Shown piece after piece: positions 17,235 to 27,273 of a stretch of 64,000 bases of DNA. Made by a program: the position numbers and the translations under genes. The stretch spans positions 1,343,378-1,407,377 of the forward strand of contig JAOSJK010000001.1 of the NCBI GenBank assembly GCA_027494135.1, in the 5' to 3' direction. This stretch comes from Acidimicrobiia bacterium. Its GTDB lineage: Bacteria; Actinomycetota; Acidimicrobiia; IMCC26256; PALSA-610. Below the pieces are notes generated by a model that searched no databases, was not told the DNA's origin, and was given only the letters and a program-made list of their open reading frames with translations. Position 1 is the first letter of the stretch, and each line of letters starts with the position of its first letter.

Positions 17235-17809
17235 CTAGCGGACGGCTGCAGGCTCGACCGCCCGGGCGAGCGCTGCCAGCGCCCGCCGCTGAAGGGTCTT
17301 CACGGCGCCTTCCCGCTTCCCGAGGATGCAGGCCACGTCGGCGACCGGAAGATCGGCGATGATCCGGAGCAGGACGACCGAGCGCTGGTCGGGCGTGAGG
17401 TCCTCGAGCGCTCTCACGACGGGCCTTGCGGCGAGTCGATCGAGGATCGCGTCCTCCGGCCCGTCATACGACGGGCCGGTGACGCCGGGCTCATGGGGCC
17501 CGACGTGCCGGTCGCTGATCCGGGCGTTGCTGCGTCGCTCGTCTACCAGGCGGCGGTGGGCGATCGTGAAGACCCACGAGCGGAAGTCGGACTCGTCACC
17601 ACGGAATCGCGAGAGCGCCCGCATCACTCCGACGAAGACCTCGGATGTGAGGTCCTCCGGCTCCGAGGCCCCATGGCCACGCATGTAGCCGAGCACCGCG
17701 GGTGCGACGGAGCGGTAGAGAGTCGCCATCGCTTCACGGTCGCCGGAGCGCGCGGAGCTCAGGACCTCTCGGAAACTCGGGGACCGCCCCCGGGGACCTC
17801 CGCCGCCAT
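17235..17809 (-). CDS. ECF-family RNA polymerase sigma factor (probable frameshift near 5' end)
   Basis: Region 2 reads MATLYRSVAPAVLGYMRG then EPEDLTSEVFVGVMRAL and FRSWVFTIAHRRLVDERR. Region 4 reads LTPDQRSVVLLRIIADLPVA and GKREGAVKTLQRRALAAL. An open frame from the ATG at 17729 starts too late: the preceding codons (PSFREVLSSARSGDREA) look like the usual ECF N-terminus, joined to an ATG at 17809 if one C is missing in the run at 17779-17782. That gives about 191 residues, normal for ECF factors. It is followed by the heptad-repeat membrane protein and the tadE/tadG-like genes, which it may control. Confidence 0.82.
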
Positions 17810-17923
17810 AGCGTCAACCAATCGAGCACTCAGAGTGATACACGTCGAACCGCGACGGGTACCTTACCCGCCGAAATCGGGGATTTCACTGCGCGCCCAC
17901 CGTGAGCACGGCGGCCGGGCGCC

Positions 17924-19048
17924 TCACCAGAGCCCGTCGAGCGGGGTGTGCTCCCGACCGAGCGCCTCGGCCACCGCCTGGTTCGTGACGGCCCCCGACA
18001 GCGTGTTCACTCCCAGCGCGAGCGCCGGTTCGGCGAGCGCCGCGTCACGCAGGCCGCGCGTCGCGATCTCCAGCGCGTACGGCATCGTCGCGTTGGTCAG
18101 CGCGTACGTCGACGTGTTCGGCACGGCTCCCGGTATGTTGCCGACCGCGTAGTGGACGACGCCGTGCCGCTCGTAGACGGGGTCGCTGTGCGTCGTCTCG
18201 CGTATCCCTTCCACGCAGCCGCCCTGGTCGATCGCGCAGTCGACGATCACCGATCGCGACTTCATGGAACGCACCAGGTCTTCTGAGACGACCGTCGGTG
18301 CACGACCGCCGGGAACGAGCACCGCTCCTATGACGAGGTCGGCGTCGGCGATGGCGCGCTCCACGGCGCCGCGGTTGCTCGCCAGGGTCATGATCCGGCC
18401 CTTGTGGATCTGGTCCACCCAACGGAGTCGGTCGAGGTTCCGATCTAGGAGGAGGATCTCGGCCTCCATGCCCTGCGCGATCCATGCCGCGTTCCAGCCG
18501 ACGTTGCCGGCGCCGAGAACGACCACGCGCGCGGCGCGTACGCCCGGCGCTCCGCCCAGGAGCACACCTCGCCCACCGTGCCGGTACTCGAGGAAGTGCG
18601 CGCCGATCTGCGGGGCCATACGACCCGCGACCTCGCTCATGGGGGCGAGCAGTGGCAGTGCTCCAGAGGGGACCTGGACGGTCTCGTACGCGACGCCGGC
18701 CGTGCCGCTGGTGAGCAATGCGTCGGCGACGCCGGGATACGCGGCGAGGTGTAGGTACGTGAAGAGAACCAGTCCGTCGCGCAGGTGCGCGAGCTCGGAG
18801 TCCTGGGGCTCCTTGACCTTGAGGATGAGTCCCGATCGCTCCCACACGTCGGCTGCGGCGGCGACGATCTCCGCGCCGACGGCCGCGTAGTCGTCGTCGG
18901 TGAAGCTCGATCCCGCGCCTGCGCCGCTCTCGACCAGGACGCTCACCCCGTGGTTGTGCATCTCGAGCACACCGTCGGGCGTGATGGCGACACGGTTCTC
19001 GTCGGTCTTGACCTCGCGTGGCACACCCACCACCAGAGGCGCGCTCAC
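17924..19048 (-). CDS. ald: Alanine dehydrogenase
   Basis: NAD-dependent interconversion of alanine with pyruvate and ammonia; 374 residues. VGVPREVKTDENRVAITPDG opens the protein, KVKEPQ carries the substrate-binding lysine, and VVVLGAGNVGWNAAWIAQGM is the NAD-binding Rossmann loop. Its start overlaps the end of the aminotransferase gene by 4 nt. Placed last in the polyamine operon, it would turn the alanine made by pyruvate-dependent transamination back into pyruvate; that role is inferred from context. Confidence 0.95.
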   Translation of the reverse strand: MSAPLVVGVPREVKTDENRVAITPDGVLEMHNHGVSVLVESGAGAGSSFTDDDYAAVGAEIVAAAADVWERSGLILKVKEPQDSELAHLRDGLVLFTYLHLAAYPGVADALLTSGTAGVAYETVQVPSGALPLLAPMSEVAGRMAPQIGAHFLEYRHGGRGVLLGGAPGVRAARVVVLGAGNVGWNAAWIAQGMEAEILLLDRNLDRLRWVDQIHKGRIMTLASNRGAVERAIADADLVIGAVLVPGGRAPTVVSEDLVRSMKSRSVIVDCAIDQGGCVEGIRETTHSDPVYERHGVVHYAVGNIPGAVPNTSTYALTNATMPYALEIATRGLRDAALAEPALALGVNTLSGAVTNQAVAEALGREHTPLDGLW

Positions 19049-20442
19049 CGGACCACCTTCTCGGAGGCCGCTGTCAATACGGTCCGCAGCACGGATTCGA
19101 TGAAGTCGAGCTCGGCCTCACCGGTGACGAGCGTGGGCGCGAGCTGGATGACCGGATCGCCGCGATCGTCGGCGCGGCAGATGAGGCCGGCCTCGTAGGT
19201 GGCCGGAGCCACGAGGCCGCGGAGAAGCGACTCCGCCTCCTCGCGTGAGAACCGTTCGGAGGTCGCCTGGTCCTTCACGAGCTCCAACGCCCAGAACCAG
19301 CCTGCGCCGCGAACGTCGCCGACGATCGGTATGTCGAGCAGCCCCTCCAGGCGCTCGCGGAACCCGCTCTCGTGGCGCTGAACGTGCCCGAGGAGATCCT
19401 CCTCCTCGAGGATGCGGAGGTTCTCGAGCGCCACCGCGCATGACACGGGGTGGCCGCCGAATGTGATGCCGTGGAGGAACGACTTCTTCGCGCCGAGGAA
19501 GGGCTCGGCGAGGAAGTCGCGGCAGTAGACGGCACCGAGTGGCGAGTAGCCGCTGGTCAGGCCCTTGGCCGTGGTGATCATGTCGGGGAGGAAGTCGTAG
19601 CGCTGCGCACCGAACATGGTTCCGAGCCGCCCGTACGCGCAGATAACCTCGTCGGAGACGAGCAGGACGCCGTGACGGTCGCAGATCTCGCGGACGCGTT
19701 GGAAGTAGCCCTCCGGCGGAGTGAAGCAGCCGCCCGCGTTCTGCACCGGCTCGAGGAAGACGGCGGCGACGGTCTCGGGACCCTCGAAGAGGATCGCCTC
19801 CTCGATGGCGTCGGCTGTGAGCTCCATGAACGCCTGGTCGTCCTTGCCGAGCGGGTGCCTGAAGCGGTTGGTGTTCACGACGTGCACGCCGCCGGGGGTG
19901 AGTGGCTCGAACGGAGCGCGGAACGAGCTAACGCCGGTGATCGCCAGCGCACCGAGTGTTGTCCCGTGGTAGGCGGTGTTGCGCGCGATGACCTTGTAGC
20001 GCTGTCCCTGCCCGATCGCCCGGAAGTACTGACGTGCCAGCTTCCAGGCAGATTCCACCGCCTCGGACCCGCCGGTGGTGAAGAAGACGCGATTCAGGTC
20101 GTCGGGGGCGAGTGAGGCGAGGGTCCCCGCCAGCTCGATCGCAGGCGGGTGCGCGTAGGACCAGATCGGGAAGTAGCCGAGCTTCTCGCCCTGGCGCGCC
20201 GCCGCCTCGGCGAGACGCCTGCGACCGTGGCCGACCTGGACGGTGAAGAGGCCCGAGAGCCCGTCGAGGAGTCGATGACCGTGCTGGTCGTAGACGTAGC
20301 AGCCTTCGCCGTGGGTGATGATCGGGATCTCGGCGTCGTCGTACGCCGAGAGGCGGGTGAAGTGCATCCACAGGTGCCGCTTCGCGGTCTCCTGGAGGGC
20401 GTCGTTGTCGATGTGGTCGCTCACGGTCACCTGGTTCCCCAT
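19045..20442 (-). CDS. Class III aminotransferase (putrescine/omega-amine:pyruvate type)
   Basis: 465 residues, PLP fold type I. GLSGLFTVQVGHGRRRLAEA, NTAYHGTTLGALAITG and TTAKGLTSGYSPLGAVY with the PLP lysine match the omega-amino acid:pyruvate group that includes SpuC. VFFTTGGSEAVESAWKLARQ is the cofactor-phosphate region. With an aminobutyraldehyde dehydrogenase, Lrp regulator and PotABCD-type transporter in the same locus, putrescine-pyruvate transamination is the best guess. ATG 20442 overlaps the lrp-like stop by 16 nt; GTGs at 20430 and 20424 are alternative starts. Confidence 0.85.
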   Translation of the reverse strand: MGNQVTVSDHIDNDALQETAKRHLWMHFTRLSAYDDAEIPIITHGEGCYVYDQHGHRLLDGLSGLFTVQVGHGRRRLAEAAARQGEKLGYFPIWSYAHPPAIELAGTLASLAPDDLNRVFFTTGGSEAVESAWKLARQYFRAIGQGQRYKVIARNTAYHGTTLGALAITGVSSFRAPFEPLTPGGVHVVNTNRFRHPLGKDDQAFMELTADAIEEAILFEGPETVAAVFLEPVQNAGGCFTPPEGYFQRVREICDRHGVLLVSDEVICAYGRLGTMFGAQRYDFLPDMITTAKGLTSGYSPLGAVYCRDFLAEPFLGAKKSFLHGITFGGHPVSCAVALENLRILEEEDLLGHVQRHESGFRERLEGLLDIPIVGDVRGAGWFWALELVKDQATSERFSREEAESLLRGLVAPATYEAGLICRADDRGDPVIQLAPTLVTGEAELDFIESVLRTVLTAASEKVVR

Positions 20443-20911
20443 GCATAGGTCTGCTTGTGAAGTCGGAGGTACATGAACGTCTCTGCAGCGCGCACCCCGG
20501 GAATGCTCCGCACCTTCTCGTTGAGAATCGTCAGCAGGTGCTCATCGTCCTCGCAGACGACCTCGAACAGGAGGTCGAACGAGCCCGACGTGAAGACCAG
20601 GTAGTCGACCTCGGCGATCGCAGCGAGCGCGTCGGCAATCGCGTTGATGTCGCCCTCGGTCTTGACGCCGACCATCGCCTGTCGGTTGAAGCCCACCGTC
20701 AGCGGATCTGTGACGGCGACTATCTGCACGACGTTGTCGTCGATCAGGCGCTGCACGCGTTGACGTACGGCCGCCTGCGAGAGGCCGACGTCCCGAGCGA
20801 GCTTGGTGTAAGGACGGCGACCGTCTTGTTGGAGAAGCTCGATGATCGCCTTGTCGGCGGTGTCGAGTGGGCGAGCCCCCTGGTCCGAGATCCGGCGGCG
20901 GTCTGAGCCAT
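20427..20911 (-). CDS. Lrp/AsnC-family transcriptional regulator (frameshift near start)
   Basis: About 161 residues. The DNA-binding domain reads LDTADKAIIELLQQDGRRPY, LARDVGLSQAAVRQRVQRL; the C-terminal RAM domain contains DYLVFTSGSFDLLFEVVCED and is ligand-binding in this family. No start codon lies in this frame upstream. An ATG at 20911 (MAQTAAGSRTRG) joins if one C is missing from the run at 20876-20880. It sits inside the amine catabolic operon and is the obvious candidate to bind the inverted repeat at 23827-23876. Confidence 0.85.
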
Positions 20912-20914
20912 CGG

Positions 20915-22283
20915 CTAACCGGTGACGGCGGCGCAGAAATCCGCGAACGCGTCGACGTAGCGGTCGATGTCGGCGTCGGAGTGCTGCACCGAGAGGGTCC
21001 ACTGCTCTTCGTCGCCGGGAGTCATGAAGACGCCGCGATTGATCATCCAGGGGAATGATGCCGTGTAGAGGGCGACGTTCGTCTCCAGGAAATCGCGGTA
21101 GCAGGTGAGCCTCTCGGCGCGGTAGGAGACGCAGCCCTTCGCTCCTAGGTCGACTGCGTGAGCGGGGAGCCCGTTCTCTGCGATCGCCTTGGCACAACCG
21201 TCGGCCAGGCGAGTCCCGACGCGGGCGAGCTCGGTGTAGGCGGCGGGCGTCAGAACCTGCGTGAGGGTGGCGAGAGCCGCCGCGGCGACGAGCGGGTTGC
21301 CATTGAAGGTCCCTTGCTGAGCGGCGCCGCGCTCGATCGCGTCCATGATGTCGGCGCGGCCGCCGAAGGCCGCTCCGGGCGTGCCGCCGAAGGTGGCCTT
21401 GGCCCAGCACGAGAGGTCGGGCTGGACGCCGTACCGGTCTGCCGCACCTCCGTAGGCGACGGTGGCCCCGCTCTTCACCTCGTCGAAGATGAGGAGTGCG
21501 CCGTGCTTGTGGAGCAGGTCCTTCAGCCCCTGCAGGTAGCCGGGTAGGGGGCTCGGCTATCCCGATGTTCATCATCACGGGTTCGAGGATCAGACAGGCG
21601 ATCTCTCCCGGTAGGTCGGTCAGGAGTCGCTCGAGAACGGTCAGCTCGTTGAACGGGACGACGTGCGTGTAGTCGGCGACCGAGGCAGGTATTCCGAGAG
21701 ACATCGGAGTGGTCGCAGGCATCTCGCGACCGCCGAGGAGATCGGCGCCGGGCAGGACCGAGAACATCACAGCGTCGTGGTGGCCGTGGTACGAGCCCTC
21801 GATCTTGACGATGTGGTCGCGCCCGGTTGCGGCGCGTGCGATCCGGATGGCGTGCATCGTCGCTTCGGTCCCGGAGTTGCAGAAGCGGATCCGATCGACG
21901 CTGAATCGGTCGCAGAGGACCTCGGCGAGCTCGACGGTGGCAGCGGTCGGGGCGGCGAAGTGGGTGCCCGAGGCGGCGGCACCCGCGATCGCCTCTCGGA
22001 CCTTCGGGTGCGCGTGCCCGACGAGCATGCAGCCGAAGCCGTTGTGGAAGTCGACGTACTCGTTCCCGTCGATGTCGACGACTCCGCTGCCGCTGCCTTC
22101 GCGCAGGTAGATGGGGTAGGGGTCGCCGACCTGGAAGGAAGACCCGACCCCCTGTGGGAGGGTCAGCACCGCGCGGTCGTACATCACCGCCGACGCCCGG
22201 GTCCTCTCCAGGAGACGGGACGCCTCTGTCGCCGCTATCTCGCGCGCCTTGGCGGTGATGCGTGCCGTCGCTTCCAGTGTCAT
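20915..22283 (-). CDS. Class III aminotransferase, glutamate-1-semialdehyde aminotransferase-like (one frameshift)
   Basis: 455 residues after correction. The N-terminal half carries VDIDGNEYVDFHNGFGCMLV and FCNSGTEATMHAIRIARAAT; the C-terminal half begins FDEVKSG and has the PLP-lysine region DLSCWAKATFGGTPGAAFGG. One extra C in the run at 21547-21551 (or two missing) breaks the frame at AEPLPGYLQGL. It resembles HemL in fold, but a true hemL is at 58762, so this copy most likely acts in amine catabolism, perhaps on 4-aminobutyrate. It lies downstream of the aldehyde dehydrogenase. Confidence 0.82.
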
Positions 22284-22351
22284 GTCGGTGTCCTCGATCC
22301 GAGTCGCCTGCTCCGGGGCAGGTTGATGCGAATGGTCCTCTCCGCCCTGGG

Positions 22352-23773
22352 TCAGTGCTTGATCATCACGTGCTTGACCTCGGTGTAGTGCTCGAGCGCG
22401 TACATGGACATGTCCTTGCCGTATCCGGACTGCTTGAAGCCGCCGTGCGGCATCTCCGAGGTGATCATGATGTGCTGGTTGACCCAGACGCAGCCGTAGT
22501 CGAGCGCCTTGGTCATGCGCATCGCGCGACCGACGTCGGATGTCCACACGCTGGCCGAGAGGCCGTAGTCGACGTCGTTCGCCCAGGTGATGGCCTCGGC
22601 GTCGTCGGCGAAGCGCTGCACGGAGACGACCGGACCGAAGACTTCGCGCTGGACGATCTCGCTGCGCTGGTCCGGGTTCACGACGACGGTCGGGTCGTAG
22701 AAGAAGCCCGGTCCCGAGCCCCGGGTACCACCCACCGTCACCTCCGCGCCGGCCTCCCGTGCGCGGTCGACCATTCCCGAGACGCGTGACTGCTGGTCGG
22801 CGGAGATGACCGGACCCATCGCCACATCGGGGTCGAAGGGGTCGCCGACGTTGATCTCGCCCACGGCGGCGCTCAGCGCCGGCACGAGTCGCTCGAACGC
22901 GTGCGCGCCGGCGATGACGCGACACGGGGCGGTGCAGTCCTGTCCCGAGTTGTAGTAGGCGCCCTCGGAGAGTGCGGTCACGACGGCGTCGATGTCGGCG
23001 TCGTCGAAGACGATCACCGGGGCCTTGCCGCCGAGCTCTAGGTGTACGCGCTTCAGCGATTCGGCGGCGTTGCGTGCGATCAGCCTGCCGGTGCTCACGT
23101 CGCCCGTGAGCGAGACGAGGCGGATGTCCGGGTGGCGGACGATCGCGTCGCCGGCGGTCTCACCCTGGCCGCACACGACGTTGAATACGCCGGGAGGCAG
23201 GATGTCGGCGGTGAGCTCGGCGAACCTGAGGAGCGAGAGTGGCGTGAGCTCCGAGGGCTTGAGCACGACGGTGTTGCCCGTGGCGAGCGCCGGACCGAAC
23301 TTCCAGACCGCCATGTTGAGCGGGTAGTTCCACGGGGCGATGCCCGCGACGACTCCGAGTGGGTCGCGTCGCAGGTACGAGGTGTGGCCCTCGAGGTACT
23401 CGCCGGCGGCCTTGCCCTCCATCGTGCGTGAGGCCCCGGCGAAGAAGCGGAGGTTGTCGGCGCTCAAGTCCATCTCGATCCCGATGATCGACTGCGGCTT
23501 GCCGACGTTGCGCATCTCGATGGCAGAGAGGTCGTCGACGTTGTCGTCGATCGCGCTAGCCAAGGCCAGGAGAGTCTCGCTGCGCTCGCGAGGGGTCTTG
23601 GCCGCCCACGCGGGGAAGGCGGCACGCGCGGATGCGACCGCGGCGTCGACGTCGGCGGCGTCGCTCGAGGCGACCTCGGCGATCGTGTCGCCTGTCGCGG
23701 GGTTGACGACGGGATCGATCTTCCCGCCGGCTGCGGGCACCCACGCGCCCCCGATGTAGTTGTCGATCGCCAT
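22352..23773 (-). CDS. Gamma-aminobutyraldehyde-type aldehyde dehydrogenase
   Basis: 473 residues from ATG 23773, with GGAGG just upstream. NAD-dependent ALDH superfamily: [38 protein letters not shown], the general base Glu in LELGGKAP, and the nucleophile Cys in [11 protein letters not shown]. Overall pattern ([20 protein letters not shown]) matches the 4-aminobutyraldehyde/betaine aldehyde group. First gene of the amine catabolic operon, divergent from potA, so it would oxidise the aldehyde produced by the downstream transaminase. Confidence 0.92.
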   Translation of the reverse strand: MAIDNYIGGAWVPAAGGKIDPVVNPATGDTIAEVASSDAADVDAAVASARAAFPAWAAKTPRERSETLLALASAIDDNVDDLSAIEMRNVGKPQSIIGIEMDLSADNLRFFAGASRTMEGKAAGEYLEGHTSYLRRDPLGVVAGIAPWNYPLNMAVWKFGPALATGNTVVLKPSELTPLSLLRFAELTADILPPGVFNVVCGQGETAGDAIVRHPDIRLVSLTGDVSTGRLIARNAAESLKRVHLELGGKAPVIVFDDADIDAVVTALSEGAYYNSGQDCTAPCRVIAGAHAFERLVPALSAAVGEINVGDPFDPDVAMGPVISADQQSRVSGMVDRAREAGAEVTVGGTRGSGPGFFYDPTVVVNPDQRSEIVQREVFGPVVSVQRFADDAEAITWANDVDYGLSASVWTSDVGRAMRMTKALDYGCVWVNQHIMITSEMPHGGFKQSGYGKDMSMYALEHYTEVKHVMIKH

Positions 23774-23826
23774 GGTGGCCTCCGGGCTCCGTCTCGGCGA
23801 GATGTTGCGTCGCCACGAGGGTCGTA

Positions 23827-23876
23827 TGCAAGGGATTCCATCGTCAAGTGACAAGAATGCGAAGGAATCCCTTGCA
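23827..23876. promoter_or_regulatory. Perfect 13-bp inverted repeat between divergent polyamine operons
   Basis: TGCAAGGGATTCC at 23827-23839 is repeated as its exact reverse complement GGAATCCCTTGCA at 23864-23876, separated by 24 bp. It lies midway between the aldehyde dehydrogenase start (23773) and the potA-like gene (from 23951), so it could serve both promoters. The centre spacing (37 bp, about 3.5 turns) and the AT-rich spacer suit a dimeric or oligomeric regulator; the Lrp-like protein in the operon is the natural candidate. A transcription terminator is unlikely in this position. Confidence 0.75.
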
Positions 23877-23950
23877 GGGTACCCGATCTTTCTGCGAACC
23901 TTCACCCCCTCCCCGGGTGAGCGTCCTTCGTATCGGCCGCCGCCCGTGGC

Positions 23951-25144
23951 ATGGTGCAATCGCGAGATGCCCCGGCAGGGTGGGGCGAGGGAGGTGAGAC
24001 GGCGCTGAACGAAGCGACCGGCCACGACGTCATCGTGCTCGAGCACGTGACCAAGCGCTTCGGCGACTTCTTCGCGGTCCACGACGCCGACTTCGCGATC
24101 CCCCACGGTGAGTTCTTCGCGATGCTCGGCCCGTCGGGCTGCGGGAAGACGACGACCCTTCGGATGATCGCCGGTTTCGAGGTGCCCACGTCCGGAGCGA
24201 TCCGTCTGGAGGGCCGCGACGTATCGCGTGTGCCGCCCTACCGTCGCAACGTCAACACCGTCTTCCAGCAGTACGCGCTCTTCCCTCACATGAACGTCTT
24301 CGACAATGTCGCGTTCGGGCCCCGGAGTCGCAAGGTTCCGGAGGCGGAGATCAAGACGCGTGTCGGGGAGATGCTGGAGATCGTCCGACTGGAGGGCTTC
24401 GCTCAGCGGATGCCCCAGCAGCTCTCCGGAGGCCAGCAACAGCGGATCGCGCTCGCGAGGGCTCTGGTGAACTTCCCGAGCGCCCTGCTCCTCGACGAGC
24501 CGCTCGGAGCGCTCGACCTCAAGCTGCGTCAGGCGATGCAGATCGAGCTGAAGCGGATCCAGCGCGAGGTTGGGATCGCGTTCGTCTTCGTCACTCACGA
24601 CCAGGAAGAGGCGCTCACCATGAGCGACCGCATCGCGATCATGAACGAGGGCTGGGTGGAGCAGATCGGGCGGCCGGAGGAGATCTACCATCGCCCGGAG
24701 ACCGTCTTCGTCGCGGGTTTCATAGGACAGGCGAACCTCTGGCAGACGACGGTCGACGCCGCGAGCGGCGACACCGCCGACGTGACGCTCGGCGAGCGGA
24801 GGATCACTGCGGCGATCTCGGGCCGGTCGGTGCGGAGAGGCGACCCGGTGACGTTCATGGTTCGCCCCGAGCGCGTGCGTGTCTCGCTCGACGAACCCGG
24901 GAACGGGCACCAGGCCGTTGCGTGCAGAGTCGTCGATCTCGTATTCCAGGGGCCGGTGGTGCGCTTCGCCCTAGACGCCGCCGGGGCCGAGGTGGTGGCC
25001 CACGTCGGTGCCGACGAGCAGCTCCCCCTTCTCCGACCGGGTGACGCCGTCTGGGCGAGCTGGGAGCGCGACGCGGCGCTGCTGCTCTCCGGCGCCGCTG
25101 CTGACGCCGGTGACGCGCCGACGGCTGTCGGAGCCGAGACGTGA
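23951..25144 (+). CDS. potA: Spermidine/putrescine ABC transporter ATP-binding protein
   Basis: Up to 397 residues. Walker [12 protein letters not shown]-loop [19 protein letters not shown], signature [15 protein letters not shown], Walker [14 protein letters not shown] and an H-loop [12 protein letters not shown]-terminal TOBE domain ([13 protein letters not shown]) places it in the PotA/MalK-type group. Start uncertain: ATG 23951 has no clear ribosome binding site and the first about 25 residues are not conserved. First gene of a four-gene transporter operon. Confidence 0.93.
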   Translation: MVQSRDAPAGWGEGGETALNEATGHDVIVLEHVTKRFGDFFAVHDADFAIPHGEFFAMLGPSGCGKTTTLRMIAGFEVPTSGAIRLEGRDVSRVPPYRRNVNTVFQQYALFPHMNVFDNVAFGPRSRKVPEAEIKTRVGEMLEIVRLEGFAQRMPQQLSGGQQQRIALARALVNFPSALLLDEPLGALDLKLRQAMQIELKRIQREVGIAFVFVTHDQEEALTMSDRIAIMNEGWVEQIGRPEEIYHRPETVFVAGFIGQANLWQTTVDAASGDTADVTLGERRITAAISGRSVRRGDPVTFMVRPERVRVSLDEPGNGHQAVACRVVDLVFQGPVVRFALDAAGAEVVAHVGADEQLPLLRPGDAVWASWERDAALLLSGAAADAGDAPTAVGAET

Positions 25145-25184
25145 TCGCAGTGACCATTTGGATCAGGCCAACAGAGGAGACCCC

Positions 25185-26381
25185 ATGAGCCGTCGTCAGC
25201 GCCAACGCCTCATCAACAACAGCATCAGCCGTCGCCAGTTCCTCGGCCGCGCCGGCCTGCTGACCGGTGCCGTCGCGCTCGGGCCGTCGGTTCTCGCCGC
25301 ATGTGGTGGCGACGACGACGACACCGGCGGCAGTGGGAGCGGAGACACCGGTGGCGGGGGCACGCCGACGCTGAAGATCTCGAACTGGATCGAGTACATC
25401 GACGAGGAGAAGCAGCTTGCGAAGGATGCTGCTGCCTACGCGAGTGCCAAGGTCGACTACATAGAGGACGTCAACGACAACAGCGAGTACTTCGCGACGG
25501 TGCTGCAGCCGACGTTGAGTCAGGGGAAGAGCGCCAACCGCGACGGGTTCATCGTCACCGACTGGATGGCGAGTCGCGTGATCTCCCTCGACTGGGTCAG
25601 TCAGATCGATCGCTCGGCGACCGCGAACCTGGGGAACATCCTCGACAGCCTCGCCGATCCTTCGTGGGATCCCGGGCGCAAGTTCAGCGTTCCGTGGCAG
25701 TCGGGGATGACGGGTGTCGCGTACAACATCTCGAAGACCGGCCGTGAGCTCACGAGTCTCGAGGAGCTCTTCGATCCCGCGTTCAAGGGCCAGGTCACGT
25801 TCCTGACCGAGATGCGTGACACCGTCGGCCTGATGATGCTCCTCGAAGGCGCCGACCCCAGCGACATCTCGTCGATCGACGACGCGCAGGGCGCGTTCGA
25901 CCGCATAGCGGAGGCGAAGGCGAGCGGTCAGCTCCGGGCGTTCACCGGCAACGAGTACGTCTCCGACCTGACGACGGGGAACCTGACGGCCGCACTCGCG
26001 TGGTCGGGCGACGTGCTCCAGGCATCCCTCGAGGACCCCGACATCCGGTTCCTGATCCCCGAAGAGGGAGCGTTGCTCTGGTCCGACAACTTCCTCATCC
26101 CGAGCAGCTCGGAGAACGTGGCAGCGGCGTCGAAGTGGATCGACTTCTTCTACGACCCGGTGAATGCCGCGCAGCTCACGATGGCCATCCAGTTCGTCTC
26201 CCCGGTGCAGGGTGTTGCCGATGAGCTGCGGAAGCTGGGCGAAGAGGGAGTGGCGCTGGCCGACAGCCCGCTGGTCGTACCCGACGACGAGGCGCTCGCG
26301 AATCTGCACATCTTCAGTGCGCTCGACGAGGAGACCGAGACGGCGTTCGACGCCCGTTTCGCCGAGATCTCGGGAGCCTGA
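25185..26381 (+). CDS. potD: Polyamine ABC transporter substrate-binding lipoprotein
   Basis: 398 residues from ATG 25185, after AGAGGAG. The N-terminus has a twin-arginine signal (SRRQFLGRAGLLTGAVALG) ending in a lipobox-like VLAACGG, so it is probably a Tat-exported lipoprotein. The mature part (LKISNWIEYIDEEK, then WQSGMTGVAYN, WSGDVLQASLED) matches PotD/PotF-type binding proteins. The short linker after the lipobox is Asp/Gly-rich. Binds the polyamine outside the membrane and hands it to PotBC. Confidence 0.93.
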   Translation: MSRRQRQRLINNSISRRQFLGRAGLLTGAVALGPSVLAACGGDDDDTGGSGSGDTGGGGTPTLKISNWIEYIDEEKQLAKDAAAYASAKVDYIEDVNDNSEYFATVLQPTLSQGKSANRDGFIVTDWMASRVISLDWVSQIDRSATANLGNILDSLADPSWDPGRKFSVPWQSGMTGVAYNISKTGRELTSLEELFDPAFKGQVTFLTEMRDTVGLMMLLEGADPSDISSIDDAQGAFDRIAEAKASGQLRAFTGNEYVSDLTTGNLTAALAWSGDVLQASLEDPDIRFLIPEEGALLWSDNFLIPSSSENVAAASKWIDFFYDPVNAAQLTMAIQFVSPVQGVADELRKLGEEGVALADSPLVVPDDEALANLHIFSALDEETETAFDARFAEISGA

Positions 26382-26389
26382 GAGCGGGG

Positions 26390-27273
26390 ATGGCAGCGGC
26401 GGTAGGCGAGCGCGACGCCACCGGCGCGCGCAGGGGTAGGTTTGCGCCGTACGGGCTTCTGAGCCCGGGCGTGATCTGGCTCGCGCTCTTCTTCCTGGTA
26501 CCGCTCGCGAGCCTCTTCCAGATGTCGCTCTCGGCGAAGGAGAGCCGGTTCGACTTCTCGCCCGACTTCTCGTGGAAGTGGTCGAACTACAGCGACGCCG
26601 TCTCCCACTTCAGCGCTCAGTTCTGGAGATCGTTCCAGTACGCCGGCGCTGCGACCCTGCTCTGCGTCGCCATCGGCTACCCGCTCGCCTACGTGATCGC
26701 GTTTCGCGGAGGGCGCTACAGGAACCTGCTGCTGGGGTTGGTCGTGGTCCCGTTCTTCACCAGCTACCTGGTGCGGACGCTCGCGTGGCGGACGATCCTC
26801 GGCGACGACGGCCCGATCGTGGGGCTGCTCCAGAACACCCACGTTCTCCCCGAGAACGGGAGACTGCTGGCTACGGGCATCTCCGTGGTCGGGGGCCTCA
26901 CCTACAACTTCCTGCCGTTCATGGTGCTGCCCGTCTACGTAGCTCTCGAGAAGATCGATCTGACTCTCGTGGATGCCGCAAAGGACCTCTACTCGAGCGG
27001 CTGGCGCGCGTTCCGCAAGGTCGTGTTGCCGCTCTCGCTGCCCGGCGTCTTCGCGGGCGGCCTTCTCACCTTCATCCCCGCCGCAGGCGACTCGTCAACG
27101 CGCAGTTCCTGGGTGGCCCCAACAACACGATGATCGGGAATGTCGTGCAGAACCAGTACCTCGTGCAGCTCGAGTACCCGACCGCGGCGGCGCTGTCGTT
27201 CATCCTCATGGCGATCATCACCGTCGGAGTGCTCGTCTACGCCCGGCTCCTCGGTACCGAGGACCTCGCGTGA
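26390..27273 (+). CDS. potB: Polyamine ABC transporter permease PotB (one frameshift)
   Basis: 294 residues after correction, about six membrane helices. The N-terminal helix is SPGVIWLALFFLVPLASLFQ. The transmembrane-permease EAA-like loop (VDAAKDLYSSGWRAFRKVVL) couples to PotA. A missing T near 27092 (ACTC for ACTTC) breaks the frame between FIPAAGDF and VNAQFLGGPNN; this is one of the few breaks not in a G/C run. The last codons overlap the potC start. Confidence 0.9.

Noticed and set aside
20427-22925. Single 832-residue ORF on the minus strand
   Set aside because: It is a chance join of parts of the aldehyde dehydrogenase region (out of frame), the HemL-like aminotransferase and the Lrp gene, created by frameshifts.
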